This document shows positions 34,857 through 43,659 of a stretch of DNA of 47,827 nucleotides, in pieces. The stretch is from SAR324 cluster bacterium. Its GTDB lineage: Bacteria > SAR324 > NAC60-12. The position numbers and the translations under genes were made by a program. The stretch is from the NCBI GenBank assembly GCA_028281495.1, contig JANQJU010000087.1, positions 1-47,827 on the forward strand, in the 5' to 3' direction. The stretch's first letter is position 1; every line of letters starts with the position of its first letter. The notes beneath the pieces were generated by a model. It ran no database searches. It was given only the letters and a program-made list of their open reading frames with translations, and was not told where the DNA came from.

Positions 34857-35340
34857 GGTATTCTCCTTTGGGTGTTAGTTTGTGTATTTTAATGATCTTT
34901 CGGATCCCTATCACTTAAGGGTGGCATTTCACCCAAGGGCCTATGAACTCTCTGTCTACACTTCACTTGCTTCGTTATCTAACAAGCGCAAGACTCGATA
35001 CGAGGCTTCCAAAAGGAGTTTACCTCGACGGGACTTGTAGACATACTCACCCGCAAGCAAACGCAAGCTTGCTTGGTGTACAATATGTGCCATTTTGGCA
35101 CATTAATGACTTGGCAGTCAATTAATTGTCTCTTGGGTTCCTGCCATAATATCAATGAAAATTTTGAATCAAGGTTCGATAGAGTGGTGAGTGCAATCTC
35201 TGGAGCGATATTCACAAAATTGCTTTGGTCGGACCGCTGGTTTCCTCCCGCTTATGACCTGACCTCAAAGGAACTCTTTGAGAAGTCGAGTGACCCGGCC
35301 CAAGAGTGGCAATATCTTCCTGTTCCATCAGACTCATTTC
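34857..35340. other. Intergenic region, promoter and possible debris
   Basis: 484 bp. The left part should carry the toxin-antitoxin promoter. From about 35190 a plus-strand frame reads DRWFPPAYDLTSKELFEKSS and runs to 35444; it looks protein-like but has no recognisable family and overlaps the Rpn fragment, so I treat it as possible debris. Confidence 0.4.
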
Positions 35341-35601
35341 TTAGGGCATGCAGTGAAGTAAATCTTCACGAGAATTCTCTTTGTTTTTGGTGCGTTCAGC
35401 AAACAGGAACCAACGGACATATCCCTCAATTTTTTTGTTTTTGACGATGTTTTTTTGGAAAGCAAAGATCAGTCGATTCTCTGCCAAGAAATCACTCAGA
35501 AAGCGTTGGGCTATCTCAGGATCTAAAAAGACCTTGTTGAAAAAACGATTGTAATTCAAGGGGCCAAATACATCGATTCCACCAGAATAGGAGGTTAGCA
35601 A
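35341..35601 (-). pseudogene. Rpn/PD-(D/E)XK nuclease N-terminal fragment
   Basis: 86 aa. The start GPLNYNRFFNKVFLDPEIAQ then RFLSDFL fits the first 40 residues of Rpn-type nuclease/'transposase' proteins (D--FK-VF-D---A--FL-DFL). The following residues do not continue the catalytic core, so the gene is broken after the first helix pair. A C-terminal fragment of the same broad family lies at 5473-5931. Confidence 0.5.
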
Positions 35602-35668
35602 TTCATGGTTCTTGCTTCATTTGTATCGGATATGTGGAATCCCTTTTTGAAAAACAAGGCACTGAGAT

Positions 35669-37351
35669 TCACAACGAAACGGTCTCCATCCATACGTCTT
35701 TCCGATGAACCACCACGCCGATTCCGATGATTTCCTGAACTCCGTTGGCTTTCAGTTCCGCAGCATACTGTTTGGACTGAATCTGGTTTAAGGCCGATTG
35801 CATGGCTTCCTCAGGAGATTCCTTTTTTTCCGAATGGAGCTTCTTGAATTCAAAAATGAAACCAGGACGCTGAATGTCTTTCGGCTGGACCATCACATCA
35901 TATCGCCCATAACCGCTTTCTCGATTGGACTTCACTTGGTAGTCGTGCAGATTGAGAAGCATGCCCAGCATTAAGGCATGATAGAACTTTTCTGGCTCTG
36001 GCTCCGCCGCATCGTGGTAGCTAATGGAACGGATAACGATCTTTTGGAAACGAATTTGGAAGGTTTCCCAATCTTGGTTTCGCAGCGATTCAAACAACGA
36101 ATGTAATGAACTTTCCCCCAGTTCCCGGTCTAACCACGAACCTATTGCTCGACGAAAATAAATCCTCACTTCTTTATTGGGAGGAACGAGGTCGTACTTC
36201 ACCAGATCTTCGTTTTCATCCCATTGAGGATTGATTGGTTTGAGATAGCCACTGAAGGTTAAAAGATTCCATATCGTACTACCGCTTGCCCAGACATCTC
36301 TCAGGGGGATTTGATCGTTGACGAGAAAGTTTTTTAATGGTTGTCCGTTGAGGATGGTTTCGACATCCTTTTGAATATCCTCGTTGCTTTCTTCCAAAAT
36401 CAGTTGTCGAACCAGTTCGTTGGCACTGGTATTGGCCCAATAAGGCTCAGGGTAGAGAGGACGATTTTTCACATATGCCAATACTGACCAAGGGTTATAA
36501 ATGACCCGACCACCAAAAAGATAACCATTATACCAGTCACTGAGTTGCTGCTGATTCGTTGAATCCATCGAACAATCATCAAGTAGCTTGGATACCTCCT
36601 CCTCGGTGAAACCAAAACAGGAACTGAACTGGGGTTTCAAAAAAGAGTAAACTTCAAGGTTATTTAGGTCACTGAAGATGGACTCTTTGGCCAATCTCAA
36701 AATTCCCGTCAGCAGCGCTTTTTTGAGGTAAGGATTGGTCTTGAGTAACGATCCTAACAGACCACGTAGGAAGGTCACCATCGGCTCATAGTATCCTTGG
36801 AGCCAAGCTTCGAGCAGGGGGGAATCGTATTCGTCAATCAACACGATCACTTGTTTTCCGGTGATTTGCTGCAACACTTCACAGACATCCAACATGGATC
36901 GCTGCACCCGATTGAAAGGATAATCAGGTTGATCCATTGTGCGAAAGGGTTCCCAGAGATCGGAAGGGTATTGGGCGGACAAGTGTTGGCAAGTCTTCCA
37001 CAATGAGAACTGGAATTCTGCGCGAGCATCGTTCCAGTTGTCAAATTTGATATTTTTGAAGTTGAGGTACAGGACGGGATACTGACCTTGCTCGGCCATG
37101 AGGTCTGCTTGCTGGGTGACGGACAATCCCTCAAACAAATGGTGTTGGTCTTCTGAACTCTGTTCAAAGAAGGTGCGCAACATTGAAATATTGAGACTTT
37201 TTCCAAAACGTCGAGGACGTGGAATCAGTAACACGTCGGAGCCATCATCCCAGAATTCACGAATCATGTGGGTCTTATCCACGTAATACAAATTGTTGGT
37301 ACGCAGTTTCTTAAAATCGTCGATGCCGACGGGAATGGTGGGGGTGCTCAT
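35669..37351 (-). CDS. AAA-ATPase-like (PF09820-type) with C-terminal PD-(D/E)XK domain
   Basis: A 560-aa protein, complete for the family. IPVGIDDFKKLRTNNLYYVD and the P-loop RPRRFGKSLN (~43-52) form the signature N-terminus. Walker B VIVLIDEYDSPLLEAW (~172-187), FGFTEEEVSKLLDD, WYNGYLFGG and NPWSVLAYV mark the middle part. The C-terminal nuclease-like domain (~485-545) has GYGRYDVMVQ and FIFEFKKL (D...E-x-K), then ALNQIQSKQYAAEL. It shares family, but not close sequence, with 23486-25219. No CRISPR-like repeat is adjacent. The family's biochemical function is unproven. Confidence 0.88.
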   Translation of the reverse strand: MSTPTIPVGIDDFKKLRTNNLYYVDKTHMIREFWDDGSDVLLIPRPRRFGKSLNISMLRTFFEQSSEDQHHLFEGLSVTQQADLMAEQGQYPVLYLNFKNIKFDNWNDARAEFQFSLWKTCQHLSAQYPSDLWEPFRTMDQPDYPFNRVQRSMLDVCEVLQQITGKQVIVLIDEYDSPLLEAWLQGYYEPMVTFLRGLLGSLLKTNPYLKKALLTGILRLAKESIFSDLNNLEVYSFLKPQFSSCFGFTEEEVSKLLDDCSMDSTNQQQLSDWYNGYLFGGRVIYNPWSVLAYVKNRPLYPEPYWANTSANELVRQLILEESNEDIQKDVETILNGQPLKNFLVNDQIPLRDVWASGSTIWNLLTFSGYLKPINPQWDENEDLVKYDLVPPNKEVRIYFRRAIGSWLDRELGESSLHSLFESLRNQDWETFQIRFQKIVIRSISYHDAAEPEPEKFYHALMLGMLLNLHDYQVKSNRESGYGRYDVMVQPKDIQRPGFIFEFKKLHSEKKESPEEAMQSALNQIQSKQYAAELKANGVQEIIGIGVVVHRKDVWMETVSL

Positions 37352-37544
37352 AAAGCTCCTTTTGTTTGGAGTGTGATTCTCTCATTTAACACCGTTTCCC
37401 AGATGTCTGCAAACCTCCACTCTCTAAATTAGAGATTCCGCATCACAAGGAGCTTGGGAAGCTCTTCCTCAGGGGCCGTCGGTTCCGCTAACACTTCATT
37501 GATGCGTTGTTCAGGTTCAAAAATAAAAATTCTCGAATTGCATG

Positions 37545-37933
37545 GAAATCGTTGAAGATGAGGTGGTCGGGGCTTTTGACGAAACATTTTTCTCCGAAAT
37601 GGCTTACTTTCAAAAATTCATCACAACCGCAGACGCATCAATGCTAAATATTTGAAAGTCCTCACAACATTACACAATTTTGATACACGACAAAAAGATG
37701 GAACCACACCCGCACAACGAATCTATCGACAAGAGTTTCCCGATCTCTTTGAAACCGTTATTGCTTCGGGCTACAGCAAATTGAAAGGGCTGTTCGGCAT
37801 TCAGAACCGAAAACAAAATTATAAAGTTTTGGAACAACTTTTGGAACATGGTGAAGTTTTATCCGAGTTCACTCTCCAATTCAGTTTTGAACGAGCCTTT
37901 ACACAAAACGATATCGAGATCTGCGGCAGTTAG
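37545..37933 (+). pseudogene. Transposase remnant with deletion and frameshift
   Basis: One frame reads VGAFDETFFSEMAYFQK; then a one-base slip in the A-run near 37612 leads into KIHHNRRRINAKYLKVLTTL and HNFDTRQKDGTTPAQRIYRQ, EFPDLFET. This resembles the C-terminus of a DDE transposase (HHN--R----LKVLTVIHNF---DGTTPA-RLF---FPDLFE) brought next to an earlier catalytic segment (VDETFFSE). The tail to 37933 shows no transposase features. Confidence 0.6.
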
Positions 37934-37966
37934 CAGCTAATTTCAACACCAAATAGGAGGGAAATA

Positions 37967-39355
37967 ATGAATAATCGAACACGGCTGAATCGAAGAGTGT
38001 TTCTGAAAAGAACTGGGGTAACCATGGTTGCCTTTTCCGCTATCGCTTGTGGAGGCGGAGGTGACAGCAATGCATCAGAAAATAATAATGACGATTCGGA
38101 AACTTTTGTGGAACCGGATCAAGCGTCAGAGGATGCTTCTTTTTACCAAATGCCCGATGAAGGGGAACACCATAGCCTCACTTGGATGGCCTATGGTGCC
38201 ACTGAGGCTGCTTGGGGAACGACCGGCACTTATGGCAACAGCCGGTCCATTGCTCGGAAAGATCTGATTCGCATCGCAGCCAATCTTTCGCGTTTTGAAC
38301 CTGTGAATATGTTGGTCAGCAACAGCAGTGATTTGGCCGAAGCCGAAGCTTACTTTGAAGAGGTGAAAACCGAAATCGTGAACCCTTCCTCCACCTTCAT
38401 TGCTGGGCAGGTTTACACCGGAGGGGAGGAGCTACCTGCTATCGAAGCAGGAGGTGTGGTTCAGTTCATCGTGCAACCCGTGGATGACTTGTGGATGCGA
38501 GATACCGGGCCGGTTTTTGTTTGGGATGCCGATAACTCATTGGCGGGTGTGAACTTCAACTTCAATGGCTGGGGGCAGGAAGATACTGGTGCCGCTGGCT
38601 GGACCAAAGATCCTCAAAAAGCCGCCAATGGCATTGTGGATCAAACCGTGACCAATGATCAGCAAGTGGCGGATTTCATTCTGAACTATACCGGTGCCAC
38701 TCCTGTCTCCACTTGGCTAGTGATGGAAGGCGGTGGCATTGAGGTCAATGGCTTGGGAACCGCCATTTGTACGGAAAGCAGTATTCTCAATGACAACCGC
38801 AATCCGGGAGCCACCAAAGCAGAGGTGGAAGAAGAGTTGGAACGGATTTTAGGTGTGAGGAAAGTCATTTGGTTAGAAGGGATAAAAGCCATAGAAATCA
38901 CCGATGGTCATGTGGATTTTTATGCCCGTTTTGTGGGTCCGACCACCGTAGTTTATGCCTTAGATAACGATCCCGAATCCCCTGACAATGAAGTGACTTT
39001 GGCCAACCAAGAAGTGTTGAATTCAGCCACGGATGCCGACGGAACTCCCATTACCCCCATTCCCTTGCACACTCCTGATTTTTTAGCAGTGCAGGAAGCG
39101 GTGGAAAGTCGGAACTGGGATGGCACCAGTTATTTCGACTCCTCAGCGTTTGCTGCGGGATATGTGGGGTTTTATCTCGCCAATAGTTGTGTGTTGATGT
39201 CCCAGTTTGGAGATGACGAGGCGGACCAAGCCGCGTTTGATGAGGTGCAGAGGTTGTTTCCCAATCGAATCGTTATCCAAATCACAACCGATGGTGTTGC
39301 CAATGGCGGAGGGTCCATCCATTGCGCAACCCAACAGCAAATAGGTCAGGAATAG
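37967..39355 (+). CDS. Tat-exported agmatine/peptidyl-arginine deiminase family lipoprotein
   Basis: A 462-aa protein. The N-terminus has a twin-arginine signal (NRRVFLKRTG) ending in a lipobox (SAIAC, Cys28), so it is a probable Tat-exported lipoprotein. The deiminase (PAD_porph) core has DDLWMRDTGP, NFNFNGWGQ, EGGGIEVNG, TDGHVDFYARF and the C-terminal NGGGSIHCATQQ with the catalytic Cys. The family hydrolyses guanidino groups (agmatine to N-carbamoylputrescine, or peptidyl-arginine to citrulline). Extracytoplasmic export is unusual for agmatine deiminase and points to a scavenging or protein-modifying role. AGGAGG precedes the ATG. The pfaD remnant follows within 3 bp. Confidence 0.9.
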   Translation: MNNRTRLNRRVFLKRTGVTMVAFSAIACGGGGDSNASENNNDDSETFVEPDQASEDASFYQMPDEGEHHSLTWMAYGATEAAWGTTGTYGNSRSIARKDLIRIAANLSRFEPVNMLVSNSSDLAEAEAYFEEVKTEIVNPSSTFIAGQVYTGGEELPAIEAGGVVQFIVQPVDDLWMRDTGPVFVWDADNSLAGVNFNFNGWGQEDTGAAGWTKDPQKAANGIVDQTVTNDQQVADFILNYTGATPVSTWLVMEGGGIEVNGLGTAICTESSILNDNRNPGATKAEVEEELERILGVRKVIWLEGIKAIEITDGHVDFYARFVGPTTVVYALDNDPESPDNEVTLANQEVLNSATDADGTPITPIPLHTPDFLAVQEAVESRNWDGTSYFDSSAFAAGYVGFYLANSCVLMSQFGDDEADQAAFDEVQRLFPNRIVIQITTDGVANGGGSIHCATQQQIGQE

Positions 39356-39357
39356 TG

Positions 39358-39881
39358 ATGGAGCCATTTGGTCACATGATCCGCTCCTTGAAAGTGACCC
39401 CGGATCGTTTGGGCAGTACATCTTTTCGAAAAGACTATGGCGTTCGTTATAGTTACGCTAGCGGTTCGATGTATAAGGGAATTGGCTCAAAAGAAATTGT
39501 GATTCGCATGGGAAAAGCAGGCTTACTGGTTTTTTTGGGAACTGCCGGAATGCGCCTGGTGGAGGTCGAAGCGAACCTGAAAGTGATTCAAAGTGAACTG
39601 TCGGCTGGAGAAGCCTATGGTATTTTGCTCACTCCAGTCGTCTGGCTTTTGAAGGCAATCCTGCCAAAAAAGTCGATTTCCAAATTCATTGTGGTCCGGC
39701 TCAAGGGGCTTTCAATCAATGGGTCAAGGCAACGGATTTCCATCATTGGGGCCTTGTTTACGGATCAGTTTATTATAGCGATGAACTTTCGGAAAAGACA
39801 AACTCACTTTGGGAGCAGAGGGGAGCTTTTATGTTGGGAGGAGAGAGTTATCGACTCAAATCCAAATTGAAACCGGACTAA
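39358..39881 (+). pseudogene. pfaD: pfaD remnant (enoyl reductase of PUFA synthase)
   Basis: The first ~96 residues match the start of the PfaD TIM-barrel enoyl reductase: LGSTSFRKDYGVRYSYASGS, MYKGIGSKEIVIRMGKAGLL, then VEANLKVIQSELSAGEAYG. From 39648 a different frame gives the PfaD C-terminus: FEGNPAKKVDFQIHCGPAQG then AFNQWVKATDFHHWG, ending at the TAA 39879-39881. PfaD is about 540 aa, so some 360 residues are missing and the two ends are out of frame. This gene works with pfaABC in making polyunsaturated fatty acids or related lipids; no partner is in the window. Confidence 0.8.
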
Positions 39882-39953
39882 TTTTTTTAGGAAACCCTGG
39901 AAACTTTTATTGACCGCCTACCGGAAACTTCCAATGGCCATTGACAGAGAATG

Positions 39954-39982
39954 GAACAGCCCTGCGCAGGCACGAGGCAAAC
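39954..39982 (-). repeat. Solitary CRISPR-repeat-like sequence (half repeat)
   Basis: The last 20 bases (TGCGCAGGCACGAGGCAAAC, 39963-39982) match the degenerate terminal array repeat (97-116) at 19 of 20 positions, sharing its TG in place of CC. The first nine positions do not match. The normal hairpin is broken, although CCTGCGCAGG is itself palindromic. It lies between the pfaD and transposase remnants. Confidence 0.65.
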
Positions 39983-40015
39983 TACGAAAGGGTTCGCTCT
40001 GGGCATCTCGGACAA

Positions 40016-40360
40016 TCAAGGCTCGAATGTTGTGAGCCTGTAGGGGGCCTGGAAATCTTGGTGGACGGCGATCTCACTTTGGCCACTGAAGTTGGCCCAT
40101 TCTTCTAAACATTCCAGGACCCCGTAATTGGTTTCCATGCCCCATCGCAAATGATATAGACCCTTCATGATTTCATAGGGAAAGGACTGAGTATTGAGTA
40201 AGGACGTGATCAAAAACTCATCCTCACCCCTGGGAAGGGCAATATGGGCCATTCTCAAAGGAAGGGAGTGCTGGCGTGTCAAACCGGGGAGACACTTTTT
40301 GAGACGTTGGAAGCGACCGGTAGGCATTCTGAGCAAAATCCATGACCTCCTGGCAGAAGT
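40016..40360 (-). pseudogene. IS4-family transposase C-terminal fragment
   Basis: The frame reads LPLRMAHIALPRGEDEFLIT, then SLLNTQSFPYEIMKGLYHLR and WGMETNYGVLECLEEWANFS, the YREK-type signature Y-x(2)-R-x(3)-E with downstream ENFSG-like motif of IS4 transposases. The N-terminal Asp motifs are missing and the upstream sequence to 40360 is in a different frame (DFAQNAYRSLPTSQK). The fragment may come from the same family as 33445-33642, but the two do not overlap. Confidence 0.75.
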
Positions 40361-40408
40361 CCGGTTTGTCCCGAATCACAAAGTCCTGTCGTTTATAGAA
40401 GAGGGAAA

Positions 40409-42403
40409 ATGTCGCTTAAAATTAAAATCGTTTCATTGTTCAGCGCCATTTTGTTGATTGTGGTGGCTTTCAGTTTTTTTCGAACCTATCAAAGCTTTCG
40501 ATCTAAACTCGAAAGTGCAGAACGTATAAAAGCGCAAAATATCTTAAAAGGGGGCATTGCGGCATCACGGCAAATTGCTCGCCTGCAACGCGATCCTTCA
40601 GCGACTGCGCATTTATTGGAGCAATTACAAAGTCAACTCGTGGGTGTGACACAACCCCAAAAAAGAGCGGAAGTTATTCTTCAAAGTGAATTTTATGAAT
40701 CCATTCCTATCGTTGCAGGGCTGCGTGTGGTGAGCCATGTTGGGGAAAGCTCCGGTTATCAAGCACTTCCCCAAAAAATTGGTGCGAGAAACCCCAAATA
40801 CGAAGCGGAAGGTTTCACGAAACAATCTTTGTTAACAGCACGTGAGACCGGAGAAACCTTCTTCTTCGAGTTGAATTGGGAGACGCAAACCATCCAAGCC
40901 TTACAGGCCATCCAAGTGAGAGAGGGCTGCTTACGTTGTCATGGAACCGTGGCGGATGATCCGGACGGAGACGGGCTGGATCCTCTTGGTTACAAAATGG
41001 AGGGGTGGAAGTTAGGGGAATATCATTCTGGGTATTACCTAAAAAAAGACGTGAGTGACCTAATTGCCAGCAACCAAAATGATATATTTCAAGATCTCCT
41101 CTTCATCTCAATCGGCCTTTCGTCAATATTTGCCCTATTTGGTTTTTTCTTTCTGAGAGGTTTCACCAAAGAATTGAAGAAAGTCAAAACAGGGGCGAAT
41201 GATGTTCAATCGGCCTCTGATAAGCTCTCGGATCGTGCCCAAATTCAGTTTTCTGCCATTGAACAAATTTCAACATCCTTAGGAGAGTTGATTTCATCAA
41301 TTCAAGATGTGGCTCACCACGCAAGCAAAGTTTCTGACACGGCCCATAACTCTGCGAAACAAGCCGAAAATGGTGGTCAAAAAGTGCAAAGCACGATTGA
41401 ATCCATGAAACGCATCCATGAATCATCGGAGCGCATTGATGAAATCGTTGTTGTGATTTCCGATATTGCAGAACAAACCAACTTATTGGCACTCAATGCC
41501 GCCATTGAATCTGCACGAGCCGGTGAACATGGTAAAGGGTTTGCGGTGGTCGCAGATGAAGTTCGAAAATTGGCGGAAAGAAGTGCAGTCGCCACTCAGG
41601 AAGTGACGAGTCTGATCAAGGAAAGCAATCAGCGTGTTCAAGAAGGCGGAACTCGGTCTGAGCAAACCGGGAAAACCCTAGAAGCTATTATCGAATATGT
41701 GCAAAACACCGCAGACATGGTGGCTCAGATTTCTACGGCAACCGAAGAGCAGGCAGCGACTTCAAATGGGATCAAAGATAGTATTGATAATATTTATGAA
41801 ACCGTTGAGGACAACATGCATGCTGCCGAATCCCTAGCTCAATCCTCACGAGAAATGACAAAAGATATTAGCCACTTGATCGATGGGAATCGTCGTCTAC
41901 CGCCCATTGAATCCGCCCACCCCATTCATCCATCCCCCACCAGCTCACCCCAACGTTCCATGCCTCGCTTGGGCACACAAAACCGGGCGGCTAAACAACC
42001 GAAACAAGAGTTTATCACCTGGAGTGATTCCTTTGCTGTCGGATATGAGAAAATCGATGATCAGCATAAAACCCTGGTGAAGCTGGTCAATGAGTTACAT
42101 TTCAATATGACTGCTGGGCGGACCCGAGAAACCCTGATGAGTACCCTGAAATCCTTGACCGATTACACGGCGTATCATTTTAAGACGGAAGAGCGGATGA
42201 TGGAAAAAAACAATTATCCCGATTTTGAAAAACACAAGAAGCAGCACGATAAATTTGTTGAAAAAGTCGTTGAATTTAAAAAGCAATTTGAAGCAGGGGA
42301 TACCCATGTGAGCGAGGATATTTTGAATTTTTTAAGAGATTGGTTGTTAAATCATATTGCCAAGACCGATAAGCAGCTCGGTAGTTTTATGAATAGTCGG
42401 TGA
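40409..42403 (+). CDS. Methyl-accepting chemotaxis protein with heme and hemerythrin domains
   Basis: A 664-aa receptor. After a membrane anchor (~5-24) comes a periplasmic DUF3365/Tll0287-like domain carrying a CxxCH heme motif (GCLRCHG, ~174-180). A second membrane helix (~228-250) leads to a cytoplasmic MCP domain with the hairpin tip DIAEQTNLLALNAAIESARA and GKGFAVVADEVRKLAERS (~354-385). A P/S-rich linker joins a C-terminal bacteriohemerythrin (~540-660): HKTLVKLVNELH, HFKTEERMM, HKKQHDKF and HIAKTD supply the di-iron His/Glu/Asp ligands. Periplasmic heme and cytoplasmic O2-binding di-iron domains in one chain suggest redox/oxygen taxis. GAGGG precedes the ATG. Confidence 0.93.
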   Translation: MSLKIKIVSLFSAILLIVVAFSFFRTYQSFRSKLESAERIKAQNILKGGIAASRQIARLQRDPSATAHLLEQLQSQLVGVTQPQKRAEVILQSEFYESIPIVAGLRVVSHVGESSGYQALPQKIGARNPKYEAEGFTKQSLLTARETGETFFFELNWETQTIQALQAIQVREGCLRCHGTVADDPDGDGLDPLGYKMEGWKLGEYHSGYYLKKDVSDLIASNQNDIFQDLLFISIGLSSIFALFGFFFLRGFTKELKKVKTGANDVQSASDKLSDRAQIQFSAIEQISTSLGELISSIQDVAHHASKVSDTAHNSAKQAENGGQKVQSTIESMKRIHESSERIDEIVVVISDIAEQTNLLALNAAIESARAGEHGKGFAVVADEVRKLAERSAVATQEVTSLIKESNQRVQEGGTRSEQTGKTLEAIIEYVQNTADMVAQISTATEEQAATSNGIKDSIDNIYETVEDNMHAAESLAQSSREMTKDISHLIDGNRRLPPIESAHPIHPSPTSSPQRSMPRLGTQNRAAKQPKQEFITWSDSFAVGYEKIDDQHKTLVKLVNELHFNMTAGRTRETLMSTLKSLTDYTAYHFKTEERMMEKNNYPDFEKHKKQHDKFVEKVVEFKKQFEAGDTHVSEDILNFLRDWLLNHIAKTDKQLGSFMNSR

Positions 42404-42422
42404 AGCCCTGGCCGTGATGCAA

Positions 42423-42447
42423 TGGAACGATCTCGACTATCGTTCCA
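42423..42447. terminator. Stem-loop after the chemoreceptor gene
   Basis: TGGAACGAT and ATCGTTCCA form a perfect 9-bp stem around a 7-nt loop, 20 bp past the receptor stop and 7 bp before the end of the convergent fragment. No T-tract on the plus strand, so a shared boundary hairpin rather than a strong terminator. Confidence 0.5.
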
Positions 42448-42453
42448 AGATCC

Positions 42454-42815
42454 TTATGGACTATCCATATCGAACACTTCCATTGAACAGCGATCCATCC
42501 CCACAGGCATCATTTCTTCATCACCGATACAAATAGGTCCCCAACAACCTGCAACAAGTCCTGGATCTTGCCGAAAACGATTCGCTAATTTTACCGCAAC
42601 CGGGGTTAAAGCAAATCCTACAATCGCCCATTTAGCAGCTTCTAATCCTGCCTCATGACCGCCACCTAAGACATAACTGGCAACGTAGTTGCCAAGAAAT
42701 GGAACGTTAGAAAGCCCAAAAAATCCGGAAATTAAACTCGAAGCTCCCCCTGAAAACGCTCCATGTATCGCAGCATGAGCGATATTGCCTCCATAGGATG
42801 AAGGTTCACGGCATC
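42454..42815 (-). pseudogene. C-terminal fragment of a glycine/alanine-rich protein, possibly polymorphic-toxin type
   Basis: A minus-strand frame without its own start reads YGGNIAHAAIHGAFSGGASS, then LISGFFGLSNVPFLGNYVAS, VLGGGHEAGLEAAKWAIVG, and ends EVFDMDSP at the TAA 42456-42454. G/A-rich segments with NIAHAAIHGAFSGG recall the region before toxin domains in Rhs/DUF637-type polymorphic proteins, but I cannot assign it firmly. The upstream part (frame shift near 42815) is lost. Confidence 0.45.
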
Positions 42816-42949
42816 AATAAGTTTCACTTTTGATAACGCTTCTTGCTGTGAGATAAATTTGCCTTTGAAGCCGTTCAGGAGGTACAATACACTTGGTAAT
42901 AATTGATATGCTATGGAACAAAAAATGATCTCCCCTTCAAGGACTATCT

Positions 42950-43192
42950 ATGGAGTTAGAAACCAAGTTTAGCCCACAAATCATTCAAGCATTGGAATCG
43001 GTGTCCACTGAACGCTTGGCTGAATTCCTTGGCGTACCTTCAACAGATACAGTGCCTCAAGAACAAGAAGCCTTGTTAAAAGAAGTGGATGCCTTTCGTC
43101 CATTCAAGTCTCGAAATCGTCAAACTTCAACAGAAATCATTCGGCAAGACCGAGAACGAGTGGATGGACGCAATCTAAAACCCGCCTCATGA
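42950..43192 (+). CDS. Antitoxin-like protein upstream of a truncated PIN gene
   Basis: An 80-aa protein with AAGGA before the ATG. It has an N-terminal helical part (SPQIIQALESVSTERLAEFL) and a basic, polar end (FKSRNRQTSTEIIRQDRERV). No DNA-binding motif is obvious. Its TGA overlaps the ATG of a PIN-domain gene (ATGA), the standard order of a VapBC-type pair, which is the main reason for the antitoxin call. Confidence 0.6.
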   Translation: MELETKFSPQIIQALESVSTERLAEFLGVPSTDTVPQEQEALLKEVDAFRPFKSRNRQTSTEIIRQDRERVDGRNLKPAS

Positions 43193-43326
43193 CAGCTTAC
43201 GTTATCGATACTTCCGTTTTAGCCAAATACTTTACGGACGAACCCAATGAGGACATTGCTAAAGCCATTGTTCGACAAAGTGTACTTGGTGAGTATCATG
43301 AGTTACAAAAAATAACCCTGTTTTGA
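43189..43326 (+). pseudogene. Truncated PIN-domain (VapC-like) toxin
   Basis: 45 aa starting MTAYVIDTSVLAKYFTDEPN, the conserved PIN start with the first catalytic Asp. Homology ends near 43285 (…IVRQSVLG); the last residues and stop belong to AT-rich foreign DNA. PIN toxins are about 130-140 aa, so the later acidic residues are lost and RNase activity is abolished. The insertion point marks the left edge of a mobile segment. Confidence 0.78.
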
Positions 43327-43442
43327 AGCTTGTTTGCTACACATTTCGGTACATAGTTCTTTTCATATCTTGTTACAGAGAGTCTAAAGACAAACTCCTT
43401 AGCATGGAAAGATTGAAACCAAAAAAGAAAAGAGAGAAGCTC

Positions 43443-43486
43443 GTGTAACTTCATGTAACAAGATTTATGTAACCAAATCATGTAAC
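43443..43486 (+). repeat. Iterated ATGTAAC sites
   Basis: Four direct copies: GTGTAAC at 43443, then ATGTAAC at 43453, 43467 and 43480, plus an inverted TGTTACA at 43371-43377. They lie in the gene-free 333 bp between the broken PIN gene and the integrase fragment. Short iterated sites next to an integrase gene are typical of arm-type binding sites or of a repressor operator. I see nothing else in 43327-43659. Confidence 0.6.
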
Positions 43487-43659
43487 AACAACTGCTTCCG
43501 AAAGGAACATGATTGAAGTCTAAGATATAACTCAAGCCTAACTATCAAATAAATTTAAAAAGAAGTAACGAGATATGACTTAAAGGAAAATCAGATAATT
43601 CAAAAAAAATCAGATAAGAAAAAACGAAGTAAGATAACCGATCATATCTAGAGGCAAAT

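Noticed and set aside
42491..42510. A fourth CRISPR-repeat-like match (CGATCCATCCCCACAGGCAT)
   Set aside because: Only the first 20 positions match (15 of 20), the CGGGG half of the hairpin is missing, and the sequence is explained by an open minus-strand coding fragment (MPVGMDR).
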